The notes beneath the pieces were generated by a model, which saw only the letters and a program-made list of their open reading frames with translations, made no database searches and had not been told where the DNA came from. Shown piece after piece: positions 11,345-22,529 of a stretch of 64,000 nt of DNA. Source of the stretch: Ailurus styani (lineage: Eukaryota; Chordata; Mammalia; Carnivora; Ailuridae); contig LNAC01000741.1 of the NCBI GenBank assembly GCA_002007465.1, positions 101,417 through 165,416 of the forward strand, in the 5' to 3' direction. Within the stretch, counting starts at the first letter, position 1. Every line of letters begins with the position of its first letter. The position numbers and the translations under genes are program-made.

Positions 11345-14140
11345 ACGATGGGAAATCATTGCTGGGCGGCCACATCGGTGTCAGCGTGGGGAGAAACCTA
11401 AAGCTTCGCATCCGGGTAATCACTACCCCTTGTGGAAGGCTGACTACATACAGATGTTTTGCAGAAGTTTATCATTTTGAGTCCTCATAAAGTCCTGTTA
11501 CCTCTGTTTTCTAGATGAGAATGCTGGGGCTCCATATGATTACGTGCCCAACACCTCGAAGGTGACCACCAGAAGAGCCAGCCTTGGAACCCACCGTACC
11601 GGGTGGGATCCCGTGGCCCCTGTTCTTTCTCCCGTCCTAGGGAAGCTCTGGCTGCCCGCGTACTGTCCGTGTGCTCCCAGGGAGACCACAGGCCCCTGGG
11701 CCTGGCCGGTCCTGCTCCGGCTCGGGGCCCGCCCATAGCGGAGGCCCGGTGGCTCAAGGCATGGGGCTCGTCCGGTCTGACAGGCATTCACCCTGAGCCC
11801 TCCCCACGTGTCTGAAAGGCTTCGCAAAGGTCCCAGCTGTATCTCTGCGGGAAACAAGTGCGAACGTCTATGGCAAAAAAAAAGGAAGTTTAAATAAAAG
11901 TACAATTTTAAGGCTTCGAGTTTTGAGAGCAAGAAGGAATGCTAGCGATTTCTGCCACTCCCTTCATTTTAAAGATGAGGAGCCTGCCCATAAATGCTTT
12001 ACTGGGGTCACACTTTAAACCAGTCGGTGGGAAAGTCAGACCAGAGACGCAGCCTCCCGGCCCCAGCACCGGACATGCCCCGCTCAGGTCGCTGTGGACC
12101 GTGTGTGGGAATCAGCTAGTCGTCACCATCTCACGGCCCCGTGTCTGAGCATCGTCTCCCTGAGGCTCTCCCAGGGCCACAGTGGGGGCCTCGGTTTTCT
12201 AGGCCTTACCTAGCAAGCAGCATCATCCGGGGGGTGACACGGGCAGGGAGAGGAACGGCTTTTCCTGTCACTCTTCTGGCCCGCGAGGGCGCGCCGTCGG
12301 GGCTAAGCCGGGAAGCCCAGCCTCACAGGTGCAGCGCGGTTGCTACTGCCTTCCGGGGGGTCTTCCTGGGACAGCCTGACCCGTTACCAGTGCTGCCTGA
12401 GTCCCCTCCCCGGGGTCTGAACGGAAGTCCAGGGCAGAGGAAACGCCAGGGTGGTTCCAAGCCCTCGTGTGTTCTGGGGCCGGGAGGGAACCCAGCCTAC
12501 ATGCCAGACTCGTTCTGGGGCCGGGAGGGAGCCCAGCCTACACGCCAGACTCGTTCTGGGGCCAGGAGGGAGCCCAGCCTACACGCCAGACTCGTTCTGG
12601 GGCCGGGAGGGAGCCCAGCCTACACGCCAGACTCGTTCTGGGGCCGGGAGGGAGCCCAGCCTACATGCCAGAGCGCGGCCTCGGGGACAATCCAGAGCCA
12701 GCCGGGCGCGTGGCCGAGGAGTTTGCTCGGACTCCCATCACGCGGCTACACACCGGGGGCTTGAAACAGGAGAAGTGTCCTCCCAGTGCCAGAGGCCAGG
12801 TCTCTGAAATCCAGGTGTCCCCGGGCCCCATCCCCTCCGAGGCTCTAGCGGATAAGTCGTCTGGCGCCTCTTCTGGCTCCTGGTGGTTGCTGGCTTCCTG
12901 GGCTCGTGGCCACAGTAAATCTCTGCCTCACGATCACCTCCCTTCTCCCTGTGCCTCTCATGAGGACACGTGTCATTGGATGCCAGACCCACACTGATCA
13001 TCCCGGGTGATCCCGCATCTCGAATCGATAGCCTTTACTAAATAAGGGGACAGTCACAGGTTCCAGAAATTTGGGTGTGATCATCCATTCTCGAGGGGCC
13101 AGCGTGTAGCCTATGACAGCAGGCGACTTGCTGTCCATCACAGGGCCCAGGGACTTGGGGGTTTGGCAGAGGGAATCCTCGGTTATGTCGGCCGTGTTGT
13201 GACACTCTGTCTGTCACTGCCCTCGGGTGAATTCCTAGGGAATAGTCACGGACATCGGTGTGCGACTCATTTCCTGCCTTCTGGGTAGCCTCCAACACCC
13301 ATACTGGGAGGGCCACGCACACAGCTCTCTCCGGCCCGCGCCTCGGCGGGGGGAAGAGGCCACAGGGTGCTAGCAAGCATTCCCACGGGGCTTTAGGGGT
13401 TCTCTCCCTCTGGTCTGCTCTCTTCCCGATGAGACAAGTATGGGGTTGGCAGGCTGGGAAGAGCGACTTGCCATTATTCAGGATCCTGCCCACCTTCAGA
13501 AAGGGTCATGCCGAGCAAGATTATCAAGTTGCCTTTGTGCGGCCTCACTTGCTCTTCTGCTATCAAGTACCGTCCTCTTGATTCATCCCTTGATGCATGT
13601 ATCTAAGGACACGTTTCAGCAGCTGCCAAGTGGGAGCTAAGGAAACACAGTACCTGCCCTAAGACCCGTGCAGTCTGGAGGTGGAGAGGGGGCAGAGATG
13701 GAAGAAATGACACCAAACAAAGTGATCGGCCCTGCACAGGCCGTGAGCAAACAGTCTGGGGGCAAGCGCGATGACAGGTAACTGCAAGGGTTGGGACAGG
13801 CTAGAGCGTGGCTGCAACAACACAGGTTGGTTTCTCTCATGCTGCGTGTCTGTCAAGGGTGGGGCTGGGCGCGCTGCTCGTGTCATTGCTGTCCTCCCCG
13901 GGACCCGGGTTGGCAGGGCAGCTTCCATACGCAGCCTCGTCAGTTGTCATGAGGGAGGGAAGGTTCCAGAGGCCCTGCACTGGCCATGGCCTGGAAGCGT
14001 CAGAAGTAGCCCACAGCTACACCCAACCTCAGGAGAAGGAAGGTCGACCCTCCCATGTGCCCTGAAGGATGAGAGCTGGGAGTGTGTCATGAACATCATT
14101 GGTGGCCCTGCGGAGGCTTACAGGACTTCCAGAGGAGCCC
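11345..14140. other. Intronic sequence around the 41-bp array
   Basis: Apart from the array at 12471 I see only short, uncertain MIR/L2-like fragments, such as CCTCTGTTTTCTAGATGAGA at 11500. Confidence 0.45.
12471..12671 (+). repeat. Minisatellite, 41 bp unit, about 4.9 copies
   Basis: GTTCTGGGGCCGGGAGGGA starts at 12471, 12512, 12553, 12594 and 12635, exactly 41 bases apart each time. The remainder of the unit reads CCCAGCCTACACGCCAGACT with one or two substitutions per copy. Near-identity suggests recent expansion. It is unrelated in sequence to the other 41-bp array at 4476. Confidence 0.97.
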
Positions 14141-14145
14141 GTCGG

Positions 14146-14305
14146 CGATCCGGGTCCGGAGGGAAGACGGAGACCGGTGACCCGGGCCCGGAGGGAAGGC
14201 CGGGATTGCCCATCCAGGCCCGGAGGGAAGACCGAGATGGGCGATCCGGGTCCCAAGGGAAGACGGAGACCTGCGATCCGGGTCCCGAGGGAAGACGGTG
14301 TCTCT
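14146..14305 (+). repeat. Degenerate minisatellite, about 30 bp unit
   Basis: Five imperfect copies of GATCCGGGTCCGGAGGGAAG with variable linkers such as ACGGAGACC or GCCGGGATTGCC. Copies differ by several substitutions, so it is older than the array that follows it. Confidence 0.85.
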
Positions 14306-14334
14306 CGGGCTGACAAAGGTGCGAAGGCTGTGGA

Positions 14335-14456
14335 AGAGAACTCGGGTCTGCGCCCGTCACGCTCACTCCCCGGAAGAGAACTCGGGTGTGCGCCCGTCAC
14401 GCTCACTCCCCGGAAGAGAACTCGGGTCTGCGCCCGTCACGCTCACTCCCCGGAGA
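14335..14456 (+). repeat. Minisatellite, 40 bp unit, three copies
   Basis: GAGAACTCGGGTCTGCGCCC plus GTCACGCTCACTCCCCGGAA is repeated three times, almost identically (one copy has GTGTGCGCCC). It starts within 40 bases of the unrelated 30-bp array. Confidence 0.92.
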
Positions 14457-15049
14457 CTTACACAACTCTCGTGCTCGGAGGCCTTCGTCCTGATGACAGT
14501 GAAGGCTGCTGCGCAAGCACAGGCAGTGTTTTCAGTGATTCTCACTCTTCTCCCTGCTTTGGGGCACCTTTGGAGGGGCAGGTAGGTGGAAGGGGATGTC
14601 GTGGGGTGAACATGCACCCCATTTCCATAGGAAGATGATACCAGTGAGGTATGCACATCAACCATTAGGTGCAACTGTTTACAGTGTTTCTTAAAGAATA
14701 AATAAGTAAAATTTTTAAAAGAATGTTTCTCGAACATCTTAGCCCTGGAAGAGCCAATTCCACAGACCATGCCATTCACAGCTTCCGGCCACCATTTTTG
14801 ATTGGGAGGTAGTCCCCCCAATAGTGAACAGGGAATCCATGCTTTTTTTTTTCCTGCATGTAGTCACAGAATAGTCAGAATTCGAATTTTTGCATAAGCC
14901 TTATACACAAGCCCGCCCCCTGTGCTTGAAGAAAGGGTCAGTGAAGGAACAGTGGAATTGGGCAGTGACTTTTGAAGGGAATGGTGACAACAGGCTGCCC
15001 TCTGCCTTCTGTCCTCAGGTTTTCCTTTTCTGATGGTTGCGTCTGGAAC

Positions 15050-15200
15050 AGGCTGACAGGGTTGCTTGTGGACAGAGAAACCCCGAAACCTGAGTTCAGG
15101 TCCAGAGTCAGTAACCGCTTTAGGGCCCGGGTTCGTGTCTCCATCTGTAAAATGGGTGCCCTCGTTATTTACCTTCTAGGGCTAGTTTGAGAAAGAAGTG
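15050..15200 (-). repeat. MIR, antisense
   Basis: TCTCCATCTGTAAAATGGGT with GTTTGAGAAAGAAGTGAGAT, the reverse of the MIR 5' half. Confidence 0.65.
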
Positions 15201-15629
15201 AGATCATGTGTGATTTTTAAAAAATTATTAAACTACCTTGGAACGTTAAACTATTCCGTGGATATATAATCATGGCGATATGATTATTAATATTTACTTA
15301 GTGGATATAATGGGAAATCGTAACTTTCCTGAGTGTGTCTTCTGGAAGAAGGTCCTGGTGTTCTCTTTGCCTGGTGGAAGGTGGCAGAGGGAGTGCAAAG
15401 AGGGTGACGTGGGTGAACACGAGCAGAGCTAAGGCTTCCTCCTAGGTCAGATGATGCACAAAGTGGTAAAAAGGAAAATACAACTTTACCACGCTTTCTT
15501 TTTAAAGCACTCTCCCTGGCTCTTGAACTAAGTAGTGAGCTCTAAAATTCTCCATCGCTGTTGCTACTTATCCTACAGTGAGCATAGTAGGTTTTCAACA
15601 CACGCTTTTGAATGGAGGCAGAAGGCAGG

Positions 15630-15890
15630 CTTTGCACAAAGTCGGCCTGAGATAAGGGTTAAGAGCACAGCCCCGGGAGTCACACGGCTGGCTTGGAATC
15701 CTGATTTTTCTAGTTACTACTACCCTGTGACCCCTCTGTGCCTCGGTCTTCCCATCTGTAAAGTGGAAATCGGAGTCGCCCTACAGGATTGGAAGGTTCT
15801 GAGGATTAAATGAGTTAAATGTGTGTGTAAAGTGCTTCGAACAATGCCTGGCACGTCCTAGGTGTGACATGATTGGTTGCTGGAATAAAT
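15630..15890 (-). repeat. MIR, antisense, near full length
   Basis: AAGAGCACAGCCCCGGGAGT, TCTTCCCATCTGTAAAGTGG, AGGATTAAATGAGTTAAATG and CAATGCCTGGCACGTCCTAG in order. Confidence 0.88.
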
Positions 15891-15929
15891 AAGCCAATTC
15901 TTAGAGTCATTTAAAGGCGGGCAGTCTCC

Positions 15930-16420
15930 CTTGCTTCTCGGGCGGCTGTGGGACCCAGGACAAGAGGCCACCCGAAGTTCCGTCCAGGAGCGTGTGCGAG
16001 GGGCGGGCGGGCGGCCCCCGGCGTCGGACGGGCCGGTCCCCGGGGCCGTGCCAGAGCCGTCAGGCCAGGCCAGAGCCCGGGCCGGCTCGGCCAGGGAGCA
16101 GCCCACCCAGGCTGCAGGCTTCCCAGCAGCCAGAGCTGCCAGAGGAGAGCGGCGTCGCTGGTCAATAAACGCAGTTCAGGGAAAGGGAGGGGAAGAGAGG
16201 AGCCGGCCCGCGTGTCCTGTGGCTTCTTCCTGAGAGGCCGGTGGGCGAAGCGAGGAGGGCGAAGTGGGAAGGACAGTCAGGCCGCGCTACCGCCCCCCTC
16301 TCGCTTACCGTGCGCTCGTCTTCCCCGACCCGTCCTCACGTCTCGCGCCTGCCTGGGAGGCCCTGCCGGGGCGGCGGGCCCCTGAGAGGGGCTCGGACAG
16401 CCGCTAGGGATTGGAGAGGC
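15930..16420. other. CpG-rich block in intron 1
   Basis: GGGGCGGGCGGGCGGCCCCC and GGCGTCGGACGGGCCGGTCC. It is a candidate CpG island, possibly an alternative promoter or enhancer; no exon is recognisable. Confidence 0.5.
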
Positions 16421-16654
16421 TGAAGCCGACGTTTGTCTCTGGGGACGTCCGTCCTGAGCGGCTGGCTGGGCTGAAGGAATTGAGGGCTTGCTCATGCCAA
16501 CCAGGGTATTCTGATTTTTCAAACAGTTACATTACTTGTATCATGAAGGGTTTTTTTGGCAAGAAGAATTCAGAGCAGAAGGAGCTACCTTGCCCAAAGT
16601 GTAGTGCGCTCCACTTTGCTTCTCAGGTTTTTCCTGAGGAGTGGCTCCAGGGAC

Positions 16655-17000
16655 AGGCCCCAGGGCTCCGTCCTTAGCCCTGGCTTGTCAAACATTTTGG
16701 TTAATGACTGGGATGAAAAGTAGAAAGAATGCAGGTGACCCACAGCCAGAATCGTTAATACGCGACATGACATACTCAAGTTCAACATGACGTATATGGG
16801 GTGGGTTGCTGGGCCAAAACCAACCGAATGAAATCAAACAGGGACGCGCGTAAAGTCCTCTGCTTAGCTTTAGGAAAATGTCACGCGGCGCTGAGGGAGA
16901 GACGGGGCTTAGACATGCACGTTCACGTGGTCAGTCGTTGCGCACGTCTTTACTGGGCCTCCTGTAAGAAGACGCTGTCGGGATCCTCACAGCGGGTCCA
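16655..17000 (+). mobile_element. Relic of a CR1/L3-like LINE (reverse transcriptase part)
   Basis: Conceptual translation gives SNILVNDWDE-stop-KEC near 16685 and WAKTNRMKSNRDARKVLCL at about 16810-16870. These resemble the CR1-type reverse transcriptase blocks NDLDEGIEC and WAERNLMKFNKGKCKVLHLG as I remember them. Stops and frameshifts separate the blocks, so it is a dead fossil. Confidence 0.55.
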
Positions 17001-17362
17001 GATATAAAGACGGTGCTCAGCAAGCTGCCAGTTGACTGGTGGTCGTGGGAAGGCACACGACGCGTCCCCAAAGAAAGGCAGGGCACAGGCTGTTACGGAA
17101 GCACCAGACCACGGGGCTGCAGGACCTTCTCAGAGGAGGAGCACCCTCAGGGGTGCGGCTGGAGGAGGCTTCGCAGGAGGGGGACTTCAGAGTGGACACT
17201 GCACACTAGGAAGATTTTTTTAAACAGGCGGCAGGGGTGCAGAGGCAAAGAAGAAACGGTGGGGAGAAGCTAAGGGATGAGGCGGAGGAATGAAGGACGT
17301 GTATGGGCAATGACGGGTATCTGAAGTGACCAAAACAGAGGGTCTCTCAAGGGGGGGGTCTC

Positions 17363-17765
17363 TGTGCACGCGAAGGTGCATATATGTGTGTGTGCACAGG
17401 GGCGTGCGTGCATACGTGTGGACACGTGTACGTGCACACGAGGGTGTGCGTGCAAATGTGCACACATGTGTGCACACAGGGAGGGGCGTGAGTGCACTGT
17501 GGGGGGGGTGCGTGCGAACATGCATACATATGTACATGGAGAGGACTGCGTGCAAACATGCATGCACGTTTATGTACACATGGGGGCATGCGTGCAAACA
17601 CGTGTGCACTTGCACACAAAGGGGGCGTGTGTGAAATGTGCATATATGTGTACGTTCACACGGGGGCGTGCATGCATACGTGTGTACACGTGTGTGCGCG
17701 CGCATATGGACAGTCCATGGGGGCATCTGTGCAAACGTGCGTACACGTGTGTGTGCACACGGGGC
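17363..17765. repeat. Alternating purine-pyrimidine tract, possible Z-DNA
   Basis: About 400 bases of GTGTGCACAC-, GCATACGTGT- and CACACGGGGG-type sequence, dominated by TG, CA, CG and TA steps. It is loosely repeated with GGGGGCGTGCGTGCA blocks every 30-45 bases. Such sequence favours Z-DNA and slippage. All frames across it encode low-complexity Cys/His/Val/Thr-rich peptides that are not genes. Confidence 0.85.
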
Positions 17766-17769
17766 TGGG

Positions 17770-18775
17770 GAGGGGAGGGTGAACGCTGGCTCAAAGACAG
17801 GATGAGAGCAGACTGTGCTCTAACTAGAAAGAGCACGTTGGTGTTGTGGGCATTCTTCCGTGGGAAACGAAGGCCCTGGAGGAGAGGGCTCCGGGGTCAG
17901 CGGGCGCCGGAAGGCCGTTCCTCTGGTCCCGGCGCACAGGGGTTCGGATGGGGAGACCCTAGAGGCCCAAGTGCCAGGGGCGGGGCTACAGCACCCATGA
18001 GAGATGGCCTTGAGATGGGAGAGGCAAAGAAGCCGTGCGATAACCGAGGGAGGTCTCGCAGTGCTCGGTGCCGGTGGGAGGCTGCCGGCGGGGCCGTGGT
18101 GGGAGAGAAGGGTGGGCACGGAGCAGGGCGAGCGCCCCTTCCGCCCGGGAGCGGGGACGAGGACGTTGCTGGTTTGGGCAAGGAGACGCTGCGTTCCGGG
18201 TGAGGCCTCGGCGGGCTACTTCCGGCAGGGAGTTGAGCGCAGAGCTTGGAGGGGCTTTGGGCGAGGCTGTTCCGCGGCCACCTGCTCAGAAGTGGTCTCG
18301 GAAGCAGGGGAGGTGAGAGCCACTGCACGGAGAATCAGGCCAAGGACGAGGGTCACCAGGAGGCCTGTGAGGGTCACCAGGAGACTTAAGGACAGCGGAG
18401 GAGCACTTCAGCGTATATGCCGAGGGGGGAGTCTGAACCCTGCTTGAACTTCACACAGACCAACCCTCGAGCAGAGAAAGGCTCCGTCTCAGGCTCGCCC
18501 TCTGTACCCCACCAGTGAGGACCTGGACTCTTCACCCGCACAGGTGGCCTCCCCAGGTCTCTCCCTGGTGGGATCCCATCTTCCCATTCCCTTCCCCCGG
18601 CTGTCTCTCACTCGCGGCGGGGAGGCCCCGGGGACCGTGATGTGCTAGTCCAGACGGACAGACCGAGGGACAGGGGCCGGAATTCGTCACCCGCTGGCAG
18701 AGGCCTTTGACTTGCCTTGAGCGGCAGTGAGGCTTCCAGGTCCCATAGCCCAGATCACCTACAGGTCTCCAGCCA
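17770..18775. other. GC-rich single-copy sequence
   Basis: Includes a small tandem GAGGGTCACCAGGAG duplication near 18350. There is no gene. Confidence 0.45.
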
Positions 18776-18779
18776 CACA

Positions 18780-19230
18780 GGGGGTCGGAATTAGCGATGT
18801 TCCTGTTATTACTTGTAAAACGAAGCGAAGACTGCGATTAACAAAAGTCATCGGTGTGTATGCAAGTCTATATCTTCTCTCTTATGTTATTTCCAAGACA
18901 ATATGCTCATTTGACATAGTCCTAGTTTCGTTTTGAATATTTGAATGGTGTTCTGTTATACAAATATACCATAATTTCTTTAATTCTTTTTCTATTTTGG
19001 GACATGGCAATTGCTTTCGGTTTCTCCTTATTGTAAATAACAGAGCCGTAAACAGTGCATGTATCTTTTTTTGTTGTTCTTTTGAATTATTTCTCTGGAA
19101 GCAATTCCCAGGAGTGGAATTATTAGGTCAAAAAATATGAATGTTTTTATGGTTCTCGGTAAGTGTGGCCACACTGTCCCCATCCTTCCTTCCTTCCTGA
19201 AAGCCTCATGCACCTGGCGGCACAAGCTGT
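18780..19230 (-). mobile_element. Old LINE-1 3' fragment, antisense
   Basis: TGTTCTGTTATACAAATATACC, then CAATTCCCAGGAGTGGAATT and TATTAGGTCAAAAAATATGA, an eroded version of the L1 sequence block around CTAGGAGTGGGATTGCTGG. Confidence 0.6.
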
Positions 19231-19629
19231 AGGCTCAGTGAGATGTGCCACGAAGGGAACATGAGCGGAGAGTGACCCGTGGCGCCAGGGGTCAGTGCAG
19301 AGCTCTGTCCTCCCAGGTACTCCTGCGGGTCCTCCGCCGCCAGCAGGGAGGGGAGGAGAGGGCAGGAAGGGGTTGTGGGCACCCTGGGAAATGAAGCAAC
19401 AATCTGGTACTTCCTGCTGGAGCAGCTGCAGAGGAGGGGAAATTACAAACCGGCGAAGGGAGGCAGAGGAGAGTGAGCGAGAGCCTTACCCCCCGCCCCT
19501 AGTCAAGGATGCGGGCAGAACACCCTGAGTGTTTGGAATGGCCTCTAGGGAGTGTGGACTTGCTCCTAGGAAATCCCTCAGGGCATGGGCAGACGGGTCT
19601 GGATTAGGGAGGAGAGACACTCGATTGTT

Positions 19630-20110
19630 TGCTTCATAAATATTAAATGAGTGCCCACCATGTCAGGTTCTGGGCCAGAAATTCTGCACACAAAAGGGAA
19701 CAAAACTTGGGTCCTGGGGCACCTGGGTGGTTCAGTCGTTAAGCGTCTGCCTTTGGCTCAGGTCATGATCCCAGGGTGCTGGGATCAGGCCCCACGTCAG
19801 GCTCCCTGCTCAGGGAGCCTGCTTCTCCCTCTCCCTCTGCTGCTCCCCCTGCTTGTGCTTTCTCTCTCTCTGGCTCTCTCTCTCTCAAATACATAAATAA
19901 AATCTTAAAAAAATAAATAAATAAAATAAACTTGGGTCCTGCCCTCAAGGAGCTTGCAGTCCAGTAAAGAAGTCGGAAGGGTGACAGGGATTGCAAGAGC
20001 GTGATCACCTCTCCTTCCAGATCTATGCTCAGGACGCGGATGGGGGTGGGACTTGCAGGAAGGAGAGGTTTCCAAAGGAGGTAACACCGAGCTCAGTGCC
20101 CTGGTGCAGT
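19630..20110 (+). repeat. L2 3' end, interrupted by a SINE
   Basis: TGAGTGCCCACCATGTCAGG, TTCTGGGCCAGAAATTC and, after the SINE, CCTGCCCTCAAGGAGCTTGC reproduce the L2 3' end layout. The SINE at 19717-19927 cut it in two. Confidence 0.75.
19717..19927 (+). mobile_element. Carnivore tRNA-derived SINE
   Basis: Full-length: leader GGCACCTGGGTGGTTCAGTC, box-B-like GATCAGGCCCC region, CT-rich stretch and A-rich tail. A perfect 14-bp duplication AAACTTGGGTCCTG flanks it (19703-19716 and 19928-19941). It interrupts an L2 copy. Confidence 0.95.
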
Positions 20111-20824
20111 CTGAGGCGGTGGGGCGCTCCCGCGAGAGGGATGTTCGGGCTGGGGACGCCGCGCGGGGCGAGAGGGGAGTGTGCGACGTGGCAGACCCTG
20201 CGAGACCCTGGGGAGGCATGAGGATTCCCCTGCAGGGGCACTTAACTCACAGTCCCAAGGGCAAGGGGGAGCCTGAGGGTCCTCGAAGCTGCATTTGTAG
20301 CTCACACTTTTTTATGTCAATGGGATGTTTCTTCGGCATCATCGCTGATGAGATCATGGGGAAGTCAAAGCTCTCCAAAGCCACCTCTTTGCATCACCAC
20401 TCATTGGATGCCCAGAGCTCTGGGAGGCAGCGAGTCGTGTGACCCGATTTACATTTTGGAAAGGTTGCCGTGGCTCGGGTTCGCAGAACGGACTGCAGAG
20501 AGCGTGGCGTGTGCTCCTTCAGGCGGCTGGTCAGCCATGTGATAGAGATCAGGCAAGCCCTGCAGATCAAGGGGGTGGAGGGTGACCCTTCCTCCCAGGG
20601 CCAAGAACTTTCTCCCTACAGGCCTTGCTGAGGACTCAGAGAGGGCTGCTGGTTCCAGGGGCCCCTGCTTTAATGGGGGTGCCCAGATGCGACCATAGCA
20701 TTCAGCGGGAGGGCAGGCCCGGGGCTGAGTTTCTAGGGTCTGTAATGAAAGGCAGCTCACCTGTGCCCCCAGGGCCTGTGAAGGTGCCCTGTGTGGGCGG
20801 GATGAGAGCCGAGTGTTACAATCC

Positions 20825-21010
20825 AGCTGCAAGGAGCCAGGCACAGTGGTATCAGAGTTCAGGGCCCTGGACTAGATTCCACCACTGAATCGCTGTGGGA
20901 TCTCGGACCGACAGCACAAAATTTGGGGTCCTTCCCGGGGTGATAATTCCGTCCCTGCCTGGGTTATTGGGAGGATTAAATGAGACAGTGTTTTCATAGT
21001 CGAGGCCTTG
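20825..21010 (-). repeat. MIR, antisense
   Basis: GTATCAGAGTTCAGGGCCCT through GAGGATTAAATGAGACAGTG in the order of an antisense MIR. Confidence 0.75.
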
Positions 21011-21589
21011 GAGAAGGTACAAAGGACGCCACAGAGCCAGAGTGTCATCACCTCTGCGCTTTGGAAAACACAGGGAAATATCTGGAAATAACTTGGTGCC
21101 CCAGAGAGAAGCAGGCACCCTGGAGCCCGAGAGAGGGAGAGAGGGAGGAGGGCTTAGGGGGAGGTGAGGAAGCTGGGTCTCTGCTTCCTCCTCTTCCGGG
21201 GTTTGCCTCTGAAGCTCAGAGCAGCTGTTAGATGAAGGACCAGGTCCTGCCCAGCCCAGGTCAGTGCGCTCGGAGGCAGAAGTCATGTTCGAGCCCCAGC
21301 AAGGAGACCAGCAGGGGCCTGGCGGCTCTGCCGGGCTCTGTAGTGTTTGCACGTCTCTGACCTGATGCCCCCAGGGCCCCCCAGGAGCCGCCGGGTGGTC
21401 CACACCCCGGGGCGGGGGTGGGGGTCCGCCGCCCATCACTCCAGCCTGGAGCTCTGTTCCAGCCGCGGTCAAGGGCGAAGCTCTCAGGACCCCATCTTCT
21501 GTGCAGCGAAGATGTTAGTTTTCAAAACAAAAGTCCCCGTTAAGAAAGAGCAGGGATCGGCCAAGGTCGCCGTGCCAGCCCAGCAGTCT

Positions 21590-22350
21590 CTGTTGGCGTG
21601 AACCTGGGCAGGGTCGACGGCGTGGGGCGAAGGAGCGCGGCACGTGGGTCCCGACCGACTCTGTGCGTGAGCCGTCGGCTGCCGTGGGGGACGTCGGGGC
21701 ACAGCCCAGAGGCGGCGGCCACAGGCCGGGGACACGCCGTGTCAGCCGGGGGGGCCGCCCGAACAGCGGGCTCCCTCGGCAGACGCGGCTCGTCACGGCC
21801 GCGAGCCCTTCGCAAAGGCCAAGGTGCAGCGTCCGCCGCGCTGCTCTCTGCGCGTCTTCTCCTGGATGCGCACACGGTCTTCCCTCTCCGAGGCCGCGTC
21901 CTCATCTTTCCTCGCATGGACCCTGGTCACGCTGGATGCGGACCCACCCGCGGGACCGCCTCCTAACGGAACCGTCTCTCTGAAGACCTGTCTCCCCGGA
22001 GTCTCATTCTGGGGAACCGAGGGTTAGGACACCAACGTAGGAATCCGGGGGACACCCCTCGGCCCATAAAAGCACCCCCGGACCCGGAGCCTCACTTCCG
22101 GCCGCGGCTGAGAAAGGACAGGGCGCTGGGGGTCAGGCTCCCAGGCACGGCCGCCGGCTGGAATGCAGCTGCGAGGGCTCCGGAGGCCAGAGCGTCGCCC
22201 AGGGCCGACCTTCCACGCCGAGCCGGGCTCCTCGTGCGACTGCGGCCATGCCGTGTCCTGGAAAGGGCGCACGCTGAACCCGGAGCTGGCAGGGCTGCTG
22301 CCGGGCTCTCCTCACGCCCCCTCCCCGGGCACAGCTTCCGCCGCCTCCTC
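21590..22350. other. CpG-rich block leading into the 32-bp array
   Basis: GGTCGACGGCGTGGGGCGAA and GGGGGACGTCGGGGC-type sequence borders the large minisatellite. The start codons of the long repeat frames lie here by chance. Confidence 0.45.
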
Positions 22351-22529
22351 CCGGCACCCTGTCCTGTCCACGCAGAGTGCGGGGCTGTGGCCTGTCCCCA
22401 CGGCGTTTCCAGCCCCTCCGGAAAACTCTCCCAGCTTCCTGGCTCATAGGCCTTTGCCCGCGCTGGTCTCTCCGCCTGGACTTCACTGCTCCTCCCCAGC
22501 CCCTGTGGGTGACGTTCTTGCTCCCCAGT

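Noticed and set aside
12690..12710. 7SL/Alu-like GCCGGGCGCG
   Set aside because: The match stops after ten bases; carnivores lack Alu, and the context is single-copy.
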